This document shows positions 50,989 to 60,437 of a stretch of DNA of 64,000 bases, in pieces. Below the pieces are notes generated by a model. That model was not told where the DNA came from. It made no database searches and saw only the letters and a list, made by a program, of their open reading frames with translations. Position 1 is the first letter of the stretch. The number at the start of each line of letters is the position of its first letter. Origin of the DNA: Bacteroidota bacterium. Lineage in GTDB: Bacteria > Bacteroidota > Bacteroidia > Bacteroidales > JAAUTT01. Where the stretch lies: assembly GCA_030706405.1 (NCBI GenBank), contig JAUZOO010000004.1:182765-246764 (forward strand). Reading direction: 5' to 3'. A program made the position numbers and the translations under genes.

Positions 50989-52890
50989 CTATTGATTTGG
51001 GTTCTTGGTAATTTTAGGATTACCATTACGAACGTCGGTGCCAATGAACGAATAGTAATTTCCTAAACGGAACGTATGAGCTACTTGTACCCGGCTAGGT
51101 TTTACCTGTTTATAAATATATTTCCCATTGTTTACATCGCCGGGATTATAAATTTTGTACGGCAACAAACCAAATACCATGGTGTTAACTTCATCGGCTT
51201 TCCCGGGAGTTGTTGTAACAGCTGTCATAACGTTACCGTTTAGCACCCTATCCGCCAACCTCCAGCGTTTTAAATCCCAAAGTTCATGACCTTCAAAAGC
51301 AAGCTCAACTTTGCGTTCATGTACAATGCGGTCGAAAGTAATATCTGAAACACTAAGGCTATTGGCAGGAAATCCAGCCCTTTCGCGCAATTGATTCAAA
51401 TATCCGGCAGCTACTCCTGGCTGTCCTAACTCAAATGCAGCCTCAGCAGCATTGAGAAGAACCTCCCCATAACGATAACGGATCCACCAAACCTCACTTT
51501 GGGTTCCAATTTGACCTGAACCTGTAGTCGGATCCTGATATTTACGTACATAAAAACCAGTTTGAGCACTAAATTCAGTACCATCAATAGGGCCATCGAA
51601 ACCGACAACCTCCATATCCACTCCATTAATTTGTTCTCTTGCCCCAAAAGTAGGATTACTACTAATATGGATTTTACCATCAGCAGTTATAACACCCGCA
51701 AGTATATCGAGAGTCTTATCCTTAAACTTTGAACCAGGTAACATTATGGTTCCAGCAAGACGAGCATCCCTTCCTGCAAAAATGTCGATTTGATTTGAAT
51801 AATAAACAGGGTTACCCGAACCATCGGTTGTCACAAAAGGGGCTAATGTATTATCAAGCTTTTCAAATGATTGAGCCAGGTTCAGCGATGGATTAATACG
51901 CCCACCCTGTTGTTCTTCTGCTATAGAGCGAGGCTGATTGTTCAGGGTCCATCCGTTTACTAAATTCTTTAGTTTATAGTCTTTAACAAAAATAGCCTCC
52001 GAATTTTTAGACTTATCAAAAAACAAACTAGCAAAATTGTCAGACAAATCGGGTTTCTTTTTATACAAACTATATTGACCTCCCATTATTGCTTGAGCTG
52101 CAACCAACGCTTTAGTATAGTATGCTGTAATCTTAGCTGCATTTACATCGGTCATACCTACTTCTCCATTGTCAGGCGTACACTTTACATTAGGAGTACG
52201 GATTGGGTTATACCTTGCAATAGACCCTGCATATAAGGCAACCCTCGACTGCATTGCCAAAGCTGCGGCCTTGGTGGCCCGGGCTTTAATCTCCACATTA
52301 TCGGGAAGCATATCTTTAATGGTATCCAATTCAGCAATAATAAAATCATAAACCTCCGATTCCTTATTTCGTGGATGTTGTAAGTAAGTAGGATCGCCAC
52401 TAAAATTGTATTCCATGGGCTCAGTAATGATTGGAACGCCTCCCATCCTCTTTACTTTTTCGAAATATGAAGCACAACGAAGAAACCGGGCTTCTCCAAG
52501 GAATCTGTTACGATCTGCGTCTTTTAATGCATCTGCTTTTTTACATTTTTGAATAAACAGGTTTAGTTCTCGAACATAACGGTAATCCCATTCGCCCCAC
52601 CATCCATAATCATAAAATTGGTTGGATTGTACACGCCAATAATCTCCTAATGCTGATGGAAAAGCCTCTGTCATATTAGTATATTCCCACCAGTTATCAA
52701 GGTTTTGAAATTCGGGAAAACGAGAATATAAGTCTCCAAGAATAGTCATCACAAGATCTGGGGTTGTCCATACCTGGTTTTCAAGGAGTATATTGGTTGG
52801 ACTTGTATTCAAATATGAATCTTCTTGCTTTTTACATCCCCAACTTATAGATAGCAAGAATAATGTTATATATATAATATGCTTTCTCAT
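50989..52890 (-). CDS. SusD/RagB-family surface glycan-binding lipoprotein
   Basis: A 633-residue lipoprotein (ISWGCKKQEDSYLNTSP) with the SusD helical scaffold: RFLGEARFLRCASYFEKVKRMGGVP is the conserved TPR-like segment near residue 135, and ELAFEGHELWDLKRWRL near 530 is a strong family signature. It sits 18 bp after SusC and would form the lid of the importer. Unlike the first locus SusD, the C-terminus does not end in NPGW but in KITKNPNQ. Confidence 0.95.
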   Translation of the reverse strand: MRKHIIYITLFLLSISWGCKKQEDSYLNTSPTNILLENQVWTTPDLVMTILGDLYSRFPEFQNLDNWWEYTNMTEAFPSALGDYWRVQSNQFYDYGWWGEWDYRYVRELNLFIQKCKKADALKDADRNRFLGEARFLRCASYFEKVKRMGGVPIITEPMEYNFSGDPTYLQHPRNKESEVYDFIIAELDTIKDMLPDNVEIKARATKAAALAMQSRVALYAGSIARYNPIRTPNVKCTPDNGEVGMTDVNAAKITAYYTKALVAAQAIMGGQYSLYKKKPDLSDNFASLFFDKSKNSEAIFVKDYKLKNLVNGWTLNNQPRSIAEEQQGGRINPSLNLAQSFEKLDNTLAPFVTTDGSGNPVYYSNQIDIFAGRDARLAGTIMLPGSKFKDKTLDILAGVITADGKIHISSNPTFGAREQINGVDMEVVGFDGPIDGTEFSAQTGFYVRKYQDPTTGSGQIGTQSEVWWIRYRYGEVLLNAAEAAFELGQPGVAAGYLNQLRERAGFPANSLSVSDITFDRIVHERKVELAFEGHELWDLKRWRLADRVLNGNVMTAVTTTPGKADEVNTMVFGLLPYKIYNPGDVNNGKYIYKQVKPSRVQVAHTFRLGNYYSFIGTDVRNGNPKITKNPNQ

Positions 52891-52908
52891 AGTATATTAA
52901 TTATTAAA

Positions 52909-55900
52909 TTAGAAAGTAAGATTAAACCCTACATTTATATACCTGCTTTGTGGATATTGTAACCCGTTTTCATCTGCAGTTTCAGGATCTATACCTACGT
53001 CCTTCAAATTATCAAACGTAAACAAGTTATAGCCATTTACATAAAACCGTGCACTTGTAATTTTAATAGCGTTTAACACATTCTTGGGAAGGGTGTAACC
53101 TAGCTCAATAGTTCTGGCACGCAGGTAGCGTACATTGTAAAGCCAAAAGGTAGAGTTTCTGTAATCACTATGCCCACCATTGTTAAACCTTAATGCCGGG
53201 TACTTTCCGGAAACCCATTTACTATTCAAATCAAAAGGATTTTCTCTGTGCCATCTGTCGTTATAGAAATCTTGTAATAATGCACCTCCATTCTGATAAG
53301 GCCATCTCATTTCCCAGTTCCTATTCCACGAATACCCGCTGGCACCTGAGAAATCGGCATGAAAATCAAAATTATTCCAGTTTAATGCAATGTTGAATCC
53401 GAAATTAAGCATTGGAGTTGAGCCTCCGGGATAACCAATAGGCCGCATATCATAATCGTCAATTTTGCCATCGCCGTTAATATCCTTGTAAATCAGGTCT
53501 CCAGGCAAAAGTGTCCGATTTCCTTGTCCATCGATATCAACATTATAATTGTCAATTTGAGCTTTCGACTGAAACTGTCCAACGCACTCGTATCCCCAAA
53601 AAATTCCGGTATAACGATTTTCTCCGGAAGAACGATAGTAATTCCATGAATTACCAAATCTTGGTTTATACGAATCTAAGAACTTATTTCTTGCATAGGA
53701 AAGGTTACCTCCAATGGTATAATTAAGTTTTCCTATTTTGTTTTTATACTGTAAAGCACCTTCACCTCCAAAATTCTCATCACTATTTAAATTTTCCTGA
53801 GGCAAATCATACCCAAGCTCTTTCGGAGGCACAACATCATATTTATTAGCCATTAAGCCGGTACGCTTTCTTTTGAAATAATCTAAGGATCCGGACAACT
53901 TCCCATCAAACATGGTAAAGTCTGCTCCTATATTCTTCATCTTACTCTTAAACCATGAATAATTTGAAAAGGCCGGGCCTCTATCTCGGGAATCTGTAAT
54001 AACCTGTCCATCGTTAACAAATTTAGAGGCAGCATAATCATAACCACTAATATAGGTAAACTTATCATCTGGAATTCCGTTATTATCATCCCCCATTACG
54101 CCATAGGAGCCCCTGAATTTAAGGTCAGTTAATATGGTACTTGATCCAAGCAACGATTTCATGAACCCTTCATTCGTTATTCTCCAGCCTGCAGATACAG
54201 ACGGGAAAGTCCCCCATCGTTTACCATCAGCAAATTTCCATGAAGCATCCTGACGACCGGCGACTTCAACATAATACTTATTATCGTAGTTGTAATTAAC
54301 CCGCCCAATATACCCGATTCGGGCAATATTAACGTCTCTATCATTGTAAGTATCCACATCCGTAAACTGAATAAGCGGAAGTGCATTAGTTTTAGGGACT
54401 GCATGTACCCAAACATCCAGGTCTTCCCGGTTGGTCCATTCAGAAACAAAAGTGGCCCCAATAGTATGTTTCCCAAAGGTATTATTGTAATTCAACTGAC
54501 CCTGATAAACATTTTCCAACACTTTATGAGTACCGCGTTCTCTCCAGGGGTTGGTACTTCCACCGGTTCTTACATAAGTATCTGTTGTCGGATAATACGT
54601 ATAAGCATCGTAGGTATATTCATGTCCATTCATAAGCCTGTCGGCTATATAATACGAATACATTCCTTTAGCTGTCAACCCCTTAATGGGAGTTTCATAA
54701 TCTGCGGTAAAGTTGGTTTGCAATACCCGCCAGTCTTCTTGCCAGTAGCCCGATTTTTGAAAATTTAACAAGCCCCAGTTCGTATCATTGTGCCCAATAT
54801 CATTTAAGTATAAGGGGTTATCATTAGCAAAAGGGCGTTCAGTTGGACGGTTACGCATAAGAGCGAAACGAGGAGCCCAATAATCGTCGCCACCTGGAAC
54901 TCCTGGATTTTTTCTCGATTCGATACGTCCGTTAATATGCATACCTACTTTGATGCGATTGGTAACTTTAGCATCAACATTGCTCTGAATATTTGTTCTT
55001 CCGAAGGTAAATTCCCGACCTAGTACTGAATTTTGGTCTAATCGGGTTAAAGACAGGTAATAGGTAATACGGTCAGAACCTCCGTTAGCATTAACATTAA
55101 GCTGAGTTAAAGGAGCATTGGGTTTAACAATAAATTTATACCAGTCAAAACTCTTATAACCAGTTTCTGTTCCGGCTTTCCATTTATCAAGATCTGCCGG
55201 GGCAATAGTTGTGGTACCATATTGGTTCATTTCGGCATCAGCCTTACCTAACATCCATTCGTAGGCATTGGTAGTTTTGGGCCATCTTGTCCAGGTTTGC
55301 CATCCGGTAAATGCGTTAACATTAATGGTGCTTTTGGTTCCCAATTTCCCGGTTTTAGTAGTTACCACAACTACTCCATTAGCAGCCTTAACCCCATAGA
55401 TAGCAGCAGAGGCATCTTTCAGTACAGAAATACTTTCGATATCATTAGGAGCAATATTATTAAACTGGCCTTCATCTTTTTCAATACCGTCAATTACATA
55501 TAGCGGAGTACCTAAGTTACGGATCTGAATACTTGCACTTGCACCAGGACGGCCTTCTGCCTGACGGAAAGATACTCCCGCAATTTTTCCGGCTAATGAT
55601 GTACTTACGGTAGATCCTCCATGCACACGATCGATATCTTTTGATGATATATTGGAGATAGAGCCTGTTATAGCTTCCTTCTTTTGAGTACCGTACCCAA
55701 CAACTACCACTTCTTCCAGATTCTTGATATCAGAAGTTAGCTTTACATTAATGGTAGATTGGCCTCCAGTTTTAATTTTTTCAGAAACATAACCTACAAA
55801 TGAAAAAACTAAAACGGCATCCTGATCTGGCACCTCAATGGAGTATTTACCATTAAGGTCAGTGATAACACCTTTCGTTGTTCCGGCAACTGTAATACTA

Positions 55901-56358
55901 ACTCCCGGCAATGATTCGCCCGTAGCTACATCGGTAACAGTACCCGTAATTTGGTTCTGCTGTATTGCAGCCATCGATTTTACATTAGCCTTTGGAACAA
56001 GAATAATTTGTTTATCGAAGACCATATAAGCGACATCCTTATCCTTGAACATTCCGGTCAGGACTTCACTTATGGACTTGTTTTGAGCAACCACGGAGAC
56101 ATTCCGGGTTACATCAACTAACTTTTGGTTGAACAGAAAATAGAATTCACTTTTCTTTTCTATCTCGTTCAAAACATTCTCAACGGTTGTGTTTTTTAAA
56201 TTTAAGGAGACTTTGGTTGACTGGGAATATGAACTACTGGCAATTACATTAAAAATTCCAGTCATTAACAGAACTGTGGTAATTTTCATAGTTAGCAGAA
56301 GTTTGTTAAAAAATGCATTCGGCTTTCCTCGCCAAATGTGAATAACAATTTTTTCCAT
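52909..56358 (-). CDS. SusC/RagA-family TonB-dependent transducer with STN domain
   Basis: An outer-membrane importer of 1149 residues. Signal segment (MKITTVLLMTGIFNVIASSSYSQ), STN domain (about residues 45-125), GTVTDVATGESLPGVSITVAG, EEVVVVGYGTQKKEA, plug and barrel, ending YINVGFNLTF. The STN domain pairs with the FecR (56539) and sigma (57695) just upstream. It shares the N-terminal architecture of the first SusC but the barrel differs. The ATG at 56358 overlaps, on the opposite strand, a TAnnTTTG box, the same arrangement as at 14112. Confidence 0.95.
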   Translation of the reverse strand: MEKIVIHIWRGKPNAFFNKLLLTMKITTVLLMTGIFNVIASSSYSQSTKVSLNLKNTTVENVLNEIEKKSEFYFLFNQKLVDVTRNVSVVAQNKSISEVLTGMFKDKDVAYMVFDKQIILVPKANVKSMAAIQQNQITGTVTDVATGESLPGVSITVAGTTKGVITDLNGKYSIEVPDQDAVLVFSFVGYVSEKIKTGGQSTINVKLTSDIKNLEEVVVVGYGTQKKEAITGSISNISSKDIDRVHGGSTVSTSLAGKIAGVSFRQAEGRPGASASIQIRNLGTPLYVIDGIEKDEGQFNNIAPNDIESISVLKDASAAIYGVKAANGVVVVTTKTGKLGTKSTINVNAFTGWQTWTRWPKTTNAYEWMLGKADAEMNQYGTTTIAPADLDKWKAGTETGYKSFDWYKFIVKPNAPLTQLNVNANGGSDRITYYLSLTRLDQNSVLGREFTFGRTNIQSNVDAKVTNRIKVGMHINGRIESRKNPGVPGGDDYWAPRFALMRNRPTERPFANDNPLYLNDIGHNDTNWGLLNFQKSGYWQEDWRVLQTNFTADYETPIKGLTAKGMYSYYIADRLMNGHEYTYDAYTYYPTTDTYVRTGGSTNPWRERGTHKVLENVYQGQLNYNNTFGKHTIGATFVSEWTNREDLDVWVHAVPKTNALPLIQFTDVDTYNDRDVNIARIGYIGRVNYNYDNKYYVEVAGRQDASWKFADGKRWGTFPSVSAGWRITNEGFMKSLLGSSTILTDLKFRGSYGVMGDDNNGIPDDKFTYISGYDYAASKFVNDGQVITDSRDRGPAFSNYSWFKSKMKNIGADFTMFDGKLSGSLDYFKRKRTGLMANKYDVVPPKELGYDLPQENLNSDENFGGEGALQYKNKIGKLNYTIGGNLSYARNKFLDSYKPRFGNSWNYYRSSGENRYTGIFWGYECVGQFQSKAQIDNYNVDIDGQGNRTLLPGDLIYKDINGDGKIDDYDMRPIGYPGGSTPMLNFGFNIALNWNNFDFHADFSGASGYSWNRNWEMRWPYQNGGALLQDFYNDRWHRENPFDLNSKWVSGKYPALRFNNGGHSDYRNSTFWLYNVRYLRARTIELGYTLPKNVLNAIKITSARFYVNGYNLFTFDNLKDVGIDPETADENGLQYPQSRYINVGFNLTF

Positions 56359-56371
56359 ACATTTGTGATGT

Positions 56372-56473
56372 TAGTGGTTTAATAAAATGTTCACTCTGAA
56401 TCTTGTTAGTTCGTTTTGTCAGCCGCTAATTCCGGAGGAAAGGTGTGGGGACACTTTTCCTCTTTCTTTTTAT
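56372..56473 (+). ncRNA. Candidate antisense RNA to the second susC leader
   Basis: TACATTTG (56358-56365) on the plus strand is a full TAnnTTTG match starting at the last base of the susC start codon, exactly as in the first locus. A predicted RNA of about 102 nt would end at the terminator at 56435-56473 and be antisense to the susC leader. No -33 TTTG at usual spacing. Inferred from layout, and recurrence in both loci strengthens it. Confidence 0.5.
56435..56473 (+). terminator. Plus-strand intrinsic terminator between fecR and susC
   Basis: GAGGAAAGGTGT (56435-56446), loop GGGG, ACACTTTTCCTC (56451-56462), then TTTCTTTTTAT. The one non-Watson-Crick pair is G-U on the plus strand but would be a C-A mismatch on the minus strand, favouring the plus-strand RNA. 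Confidence 0.8.
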
Positions 56474-56498
56474 CGGCCCGGTTAGTTCGTCTTGTTAG

Positions 56499-56510
56499 TA
56501 TACCATAGGC
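56499..56510. promoter_or_regulatory. Motif TATACCATAGGC shared with the first SusC locus
   Basis: 11 of 12 bases match 14246-14257, at a similar distance (152 bp) from the susC ATG. Nearby GTTAG and TTTT stretches are also alike. Possible core of a sigma-dependent susC promoter. Confidence 0.45.
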
Positions 56511-56538
56511 GTTAGGTTTTAAGGTTAATTATTAGTTG

Positions 56539-57606
56539 TTAGTTCATTTTCTTCTTAACAGGAAAAATGATTATTTTTTTCTTCGGAAACGATGCGTCAG
56601 GCATCGGGGCTCGGTCTACCTCCTTATAATCCACAGGGGAAGAAAGTTTAAGCAGTTTCAAGATTTCACTTAGCGACTCCTCCTGGAATGTTGCGCGATA
56701 ACGATAATCCTGAAGCTGAGACCCTTTAAGCTCAATATCGACATTATATAATTGACTAATCCGCTTAACCACTGCACTTAATGGCTGATTCCGGAATATT
56801 AACTTTCCGTCCTTCCATGCAATATATCTGTAAACGTCTTCATCCTGCAATTTAGCTTCTCCCGACAATGTATCATAGACTAAATGTTGGTTAGGTTTCA
56901 GCTCAGATATTAACGGATAATCCCCTTTTTCATTCACTTTATTTACACTCACTTTGCCTTTTAACAATGATACTTCACAGGTACGCTCCTTTTCAAAAGC
57001 CATTACGTTAAATTTAGTTCCGGTAGCTTTTACCCTGATTGACTGCGTTTGTACAATAAACGGTTTCGAGACATCGGATTTCACCTCAAAATAACCTTCT
57101 CCTTTAAGATATACCTCCCGTTGGTCGCTCTCAAATTTAACCGGGAACTTCAGGCTACTCCCTGAATTGAGCCACACCTTAGAGCCGTCAGATAGGGTTA
57201 ATGCCGAACGAGTTCCAAAAGCAGCATACACTTCATTATAAACCACATGCGGCAAAATACTCTTTTTATTGGATAGAATATTCCACACTAAGCTGGCAAC
57301 TAATAGCGGAAGGAATAAAACAGCAGCCACTCTCTGCCAATAAAACAGTATACCGTGTTTCGACGATTGGGCATCAATCCGCTTTAGCACTTTTTGCAAA
57401 GCCTTTTCCGGAGATATATCAGGTTGCTTAGCAAAAGCATCCCACACGTTTTTCACCTGAAGAAAGTAAGCTTTATTAGCGGGAGAAGCTTGCATCCACT
57501 CCTCCAGATAAACAACTTCTTCCTCCAAAGCATTTCCGGTTAAATACTTTGCGATTAAACGAACAATATCTTCCTTATCTAAAGCCTCCATAGTTTCTCT
57601 ATTCAT
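56539..57606 (-). CDS. FecR-family anti-sigma factor
   Basis: A 355-residue single-pass membrane protein. The cytoplasmic N-terminus (1-85) is followed by the helix VAAVLFLPLLVASLVWNIL. A periplasmic FecR domain (AAFGTRSALTLSDGSKVWLNSGSSLKFP, GEGYFEVKSDVSKPF) and a C-terminal DUF4974-like domain (LSAVVKRISQLYNVDIEL) follow, then a basic tail (PKKKIIIFPVKKKMN). It is the partner of the sigma gene 88 bp upstream and of the STN of SusC 180 bp downstream, and would release or activate sigma when glycan is bound. Confidence 0.93.
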   Translation of the reverse strand: MNRETMEALDKEDIVRLIAKYLTGNALEEEVVYLEEWMQASPANKAYFLQVKNVWDAFAKQPDISPEKALQKVLKRIDAQSSKHGILFYWQRVAAVLFLPLLVASLVWNILSNKKSILPHVVYNEVYAAFGTRSALTLSDGSKVWLNSGSSLKFPVKFESDQREVYLKGEGYFEVKSDVSKPFIVQTQSIRVKATGTKFNVMAFEKERTCEVSLLKGKVSVNKVNEKGDYPLISELKPNQHLVYDTLSGEAKLQDEDVYRYIAWKDGKLIFRNQPLSAVVKRISQLYNVDIELKGSQLQDYRYRATFQEESLSEILKLLKLSSPVDYKEVDRAPMPDASFPKKKIIIFPVKKKMN

Positions 57607-57694
57607 AATAATGACGATTCAAAAAGAGTTTTCCACATTAAAAAATACACTTTTTAACCTAACACACATACTCGACTGATTTACAATCCTTAAA

Positions 57695-58285
57695 CTACCA
57701 AAACCAACCAATAAATGCAACAACAATAGTTACAACGTAATCTTTAAGCTGTTCCCGAAGCAAATGCAATGCCTTACCAATACGAACCTCAACCGTTCGT
57801 ACTGAAACATCTAATTTTTCGGCTATTTCGTAATATTTCAATCCATCATACCGGTTAAGCATAAAGCTTTCAGCTATTTCGGCGGGCAATTGGGCAAGGA
57901 CTTTCTCGATATGCTGCTCCAGTTCTGAATAAAGCACATAATTTTCAGTATTATTTTCCTCCAAAACGGAATTCTTTGAAATATTAGAGCTGTACTTATC
58001 CCTGATTTTCAAATGTCGTAGCCAATCGATACTACTATTCTGAACTGTTTTCAGCAAATAAGATTTAAGAGAGGTCGTAATCGAAATAGATTCTCGGTCT
58101 TCCCATAACTTTACAAAAACATTTTGAACAATTTCTTCAGAAGTGTCTGAATCTTTAGTTATAGTCGAAGCGAACATAACCAGATCCTTATAATATGCTA
58201 AAAAAATACTGGAGAAAGCGGATTTATCTCCCTCTTTAAATTTTTTCAACAAGACATTCTCATACAAAATATTGGTACTTTTCAC
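57695..58285 (-). CDS. ECF sigma factor (PUL-associated)
   Basis: A 196-residue sigma-70 family member, GTG start at 58285. Region 2 (about 25-90: FLAYYKDLVMFASTITKDSDTSEEIVQNVFVKLWE) and region 4 (about 130-180: LPAEIAESFMLNRYDGLKYYEIAEKL and DVSVRTVEVRIGKALHLL) are clear. The hydrophobic end (YVVTIVVAFIGWFW) resembles that of the first locus sigma. It directs expression of the second SusCD locus, kept in check by FecR. No full promoter box was found upstream. Confidence 0.93.
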   Translation of the reverse strand: MKSTNILYENVLLKKFKEGDKSAFSSIFLAYYKDLVMFASTITKDSDTSEEIVQNVFVKLWEDRESISITTSLKSYLLKTVQNSSIDWLRHLKIRDKYSSNISKNSVLEENNTENYVLYSELEQHIEKVLAQLPAEIAESFMLNRYDGLKYYEIAEKLDVSVRTVEVRIGKALHLLREQLKDYVVTIVVAFIGWFW

Positions 58286-58415
58286 GGAAGAGTAATGCTG
58301 AATATTGATGTGGCAAATTTTAATTGCGGCAATTTATCAATATTTTACAAACTTTACTTTATTTCTTCGAGGGAATACGCCCATTGATTTACATTCAACT
58401 GTTTCATGATTATTC

Positions 58416-58454
58416 AAAGAGATAGTTTTTCAATTATTTACAAACTATCTCTTT
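58416..58454 (-). terminator. Hairpin after the 151-residue protein gene
   Basis: AAAGAGATAGTTT (58416-58428) pairs perfectly with AAACTATCTCTTT (58442-58454). It lies about 70 bp after the stop at 58525. The tail is only weakly T-rich. Confidence 0.6.
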
Positions 58455-58524
58455 CCGAATGACGCAATATGCTTAAATCTCGCTTTTCCGTCCTTTAGAT
58501 AAATACAATTACTGCAATCCCGAT

Positions 58525-58980
58525 TCAACCGGATCTCCGAAATTCATAGTCGTTATTTTTATCGTTAAAAAACGAAAGATCGTCCACCTTACCCATAAAT
58601 TCCTCATAACTGATAGGTAGTCCCAATAAAGCATAGGCTTTTTCAAAGGTAAGACAATAATCGCGTTTCGATTTACCTTTAAGCCATTTAAATATCTCGG
58701 CACAAGCAACTTCTCTTGGAGTTGTTACAATGACAACTACTGTTTTATGATTATCCCGTTCTTTAATAAGGTTTAAATATTTAGCAAAACGTAAAACCTC
58801 CTCAGGCTCAAACCCTGCACAGAACTCGCTTCCATCAATTAACAAGTAGTGTATCTTTGAAAATTCCGGTTCCTCAATATAAGCTTGAACGACCTCATAA
58901 AGTTCGACCAACGCAATTTCCCCAAAATACTTCTGAACTGCGAAGTTCAATTCTGTGTAAATTTTATACGACCATGCCAT
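58525..58980 (-). CDS. STAS/SpoIIAA-like cytosolic protein, function unknown
   Basis: From the ATG at 58980 the protein has 151 residues with no signal or membrane segment. Alternating strands and helices (ALVELYEVVQAYIEEPEFSKIHYLLIDGSEF, HKTVVVIVTTPREVACAEIFKWL) resemble SpoIIAA/STAS-like alpha/beta proteins found as single genes in Bacteroidetes. No phosphorylatable Ser motif can be assigned. The longer frame to 59034 adds a hydrophobic start (MLFKSGTCLLLLII) that could mimic a signal, but the fold begins at MAWSYKIYTEL. It may be unrelated to the PUL beside it. Family assignment is tentative. Confidence 0.5.
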   Translation of the reverse strand: MAWSYKIYTELNFAVQKYFGEIALVELYEVVQAYIEEPEFSKIHYLLIDGSEFCAGFEPEEVLRFAKYLNLIKERDNHKTVVVIVTTPREVACAEIFKWLKGKSKRDYCLTFEKAYALLGLPISYEEFMGKVDDLSFFNDKNNDYEFRRSG

Positions 58981-59145
58981 AACACAAGGATTAATTATTA
59001 ATAACAGAAGACACGTGCCACTTTTAAATAACACCTCAATAAAATAAAGACAAAGACATTGGCGCTGAAGACTTGAGGTATATCTAATTAAATTTAGTAA
59101 TTTTTTGTTAGATAAAAAAAATTCAAATCAACTTTGTGAAAAATA

Positions 59146-59192
59146 AAAGATCCGTTTTTGCCCGGCAACAACCGCAACAAAAACGGATCTTT
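59146..59192 (-). terminator. Intrinsic terminator of the esterase gene
   Basis: AAAGATCCGTTTTTG (59146-59160) pairs perfectly with CAAAAACGGATCTTT (59178-59192). Read leftward a T-run follows, 27 bp after the esterase stop. Confidence 0.85.
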
Positions 59193-59218
59193 ACAAATCC
59201 TTCGAAAACATCTTAAAA

Positions 59219-60139
59219 CTAGAGCAAATTATGCACTTTAAGCCAGGTTTTAAATGCTTCGGGCCAGGTTATTTCGGTTCCTTTGGAGCGTCCCAAGCCA
59301 AAACCGTGACCTCCTTTTTCATAGATGTGCAACTCGCCTGAAACACCGTTCGTTTTTAATGCTAACAGATAGTTTATGCTATTTTGTACGGGAACGGTTC
59401 CGTCGTCGGTGGCATGAACAAGGAAAGCCGGCGGAGTATTTTTATTTACCTGCAACTCATTGGAAAAACGATCTTGCAGGGCTGCCTCAGGATTTTTACC
59501 GAGCAGGTTCTGACGCGAACCTCCGTGGGTTATTTCAGGTTTCATGGAGATGACAGGATAAATCAACACCGAAAAATCGGGGCGCGCGCTAACGGTATCT
59601 GACACAATGTAAACCCGATCGCTATAATGGGTTGACAGCGTTGATGCCAGATGTCCTCCGGCCGAGAAGCCCATAATTCCTACTTTCCGCGGATCAATAT
59701 TCCATGCCTGAGCATTACGGCGTACAATACGGATGGCTTCCTGCGCATCCTGCAAAGGACCGATGGTTTTATCTTTCATGATCTCGTCACTCGGCAAACG
59801 ATACTTGAGCACAATACCTGCGACGCCCTGTTTATTGAGCCACTCAGCAACCTGATACCCTTCGTGGTCTATTGCCAAACGGGTATATCCGCCACCAGGG
59901 CAAATTACCACAGCCGTTCCATTGGCCTTATCTTTTGCAGGAAGGAAAACCGTAATGTCGGGATTTACAACGTGACTTACACGTGGAGCTTGTCCCTCAA
60001 CCTTTACAAATTCCTCTTTATACGATGGATTGTCAATTGCCCCGGGAATCTTACCGGGCCAAACTTTTAACGTGGTTACCTGGGCATTTAAGGCAATGCC
60101 CGAGAAAATCATCAAAAAAGCAAAGGATAAACGTTTCAT
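59219..60139 (-). CDS. Secreted alpha/beta-hydrolase esterase
   Basis: A 306-residue secreted esterase (signal peptide MKRLSFAFLMIFSGIALNAQ). The family set is complete: oxyanion segment VICPGGGYTRLAIDHEG, nucleophile elbow IMGFSAGGHLAS (Ser near 165), acid in VHATDDGTVPVQN and His in EKGGHGFGLG. Such proteins are commonly annotated as acetylxylan- or pectin-type carbohydrate esterases and remove acetyl or other esters from glycans. The terminator downstream and a divergent operon upstream make it a single unit. Substrate is inferred from PUL context. Confidence 0.9.
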   Translation of the reverse strand: MKRLSFAFLMIFSGIALNAQVTTLKVWPGKIPGAIDNPSYKEEFVKVEGQAPRVSHVVNPDITVFLPAKDKANGTAVVICPGGGYTRLAIDHEGYQVAEWLNKQGVAGIVLKYRLPSDEIMKDKTIGPLQDAQEAIRIVRRNAQAWNIDPRKVGIMGFSAGGHLASTLSTHYSDRVYIVSDTVSARPDFSVLIYPVISMKPEITHGGSRQNLLGKNPEAALQDRFSNELQVNKNTPPAFLVHATDDGTVPVQNSINYLLALKTNGVSGELHIYEKGGHGFGLGRSKGTEITWPEAFKTWLKVHNLL

Positions 60140-60233
60140 AGTGTTAAGTTATTAGTATTACAAATTAAAAACTTTTTTAGCTGCATCCATGAACCTTTTT
60201 CAAGTTAGGTGTACTGAAGAAAAATGAAGTAGC

Positions 60234-60437
60234 ATGAAAAACGATTCGTTAAATTATCTTAAATTGAATGTCAAGGGATTATCTATAGGATTTTTTCTCT
60301 TAATTTTAGGCTATACCATTTTAGGATGGCAGAGCTACAACGCTTTTGCGTGGCATAAAATGGTACTTGCCCCGATATTGTTGGTCATTGGCTATGCCAT
60401 TACAGGTTTTTCGTTAATGATTTTGCCCAGGAAATAA
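60234..60437 (+). CDS. Small two-helix membrane protein
   Basis: A 67-residue protein with two membrane helices (GLSIGFFLLILGYTILGW and MVLAPILLVIGYAITGFSLMI). Its stop codon is immediately followed by the ATG of the sigma gene (TAAATG), so translation is coupled. The position in front of an ECF sigma and its short partner hints at a role in the same signalling unit, but no known anti-sigma domain is visible. Small proteins of this type are frequent in Bacteroidetes; function unknown. Confidence 0.65.
   Translation: MKNDSLNYLKLNVKGLSIGFFLLILGYTILGWQSYNAFAWHKMVLAPILLVIGYAITGFSLMILPRK

Noticed and set aside
37456..58285. Ulvan-type PUL
   Set aside because: A sulfatase and nearby rhamnose genes suggested it, but no ulvan lyase, GH78 or GH105 gene is present, so the substrate is left open.
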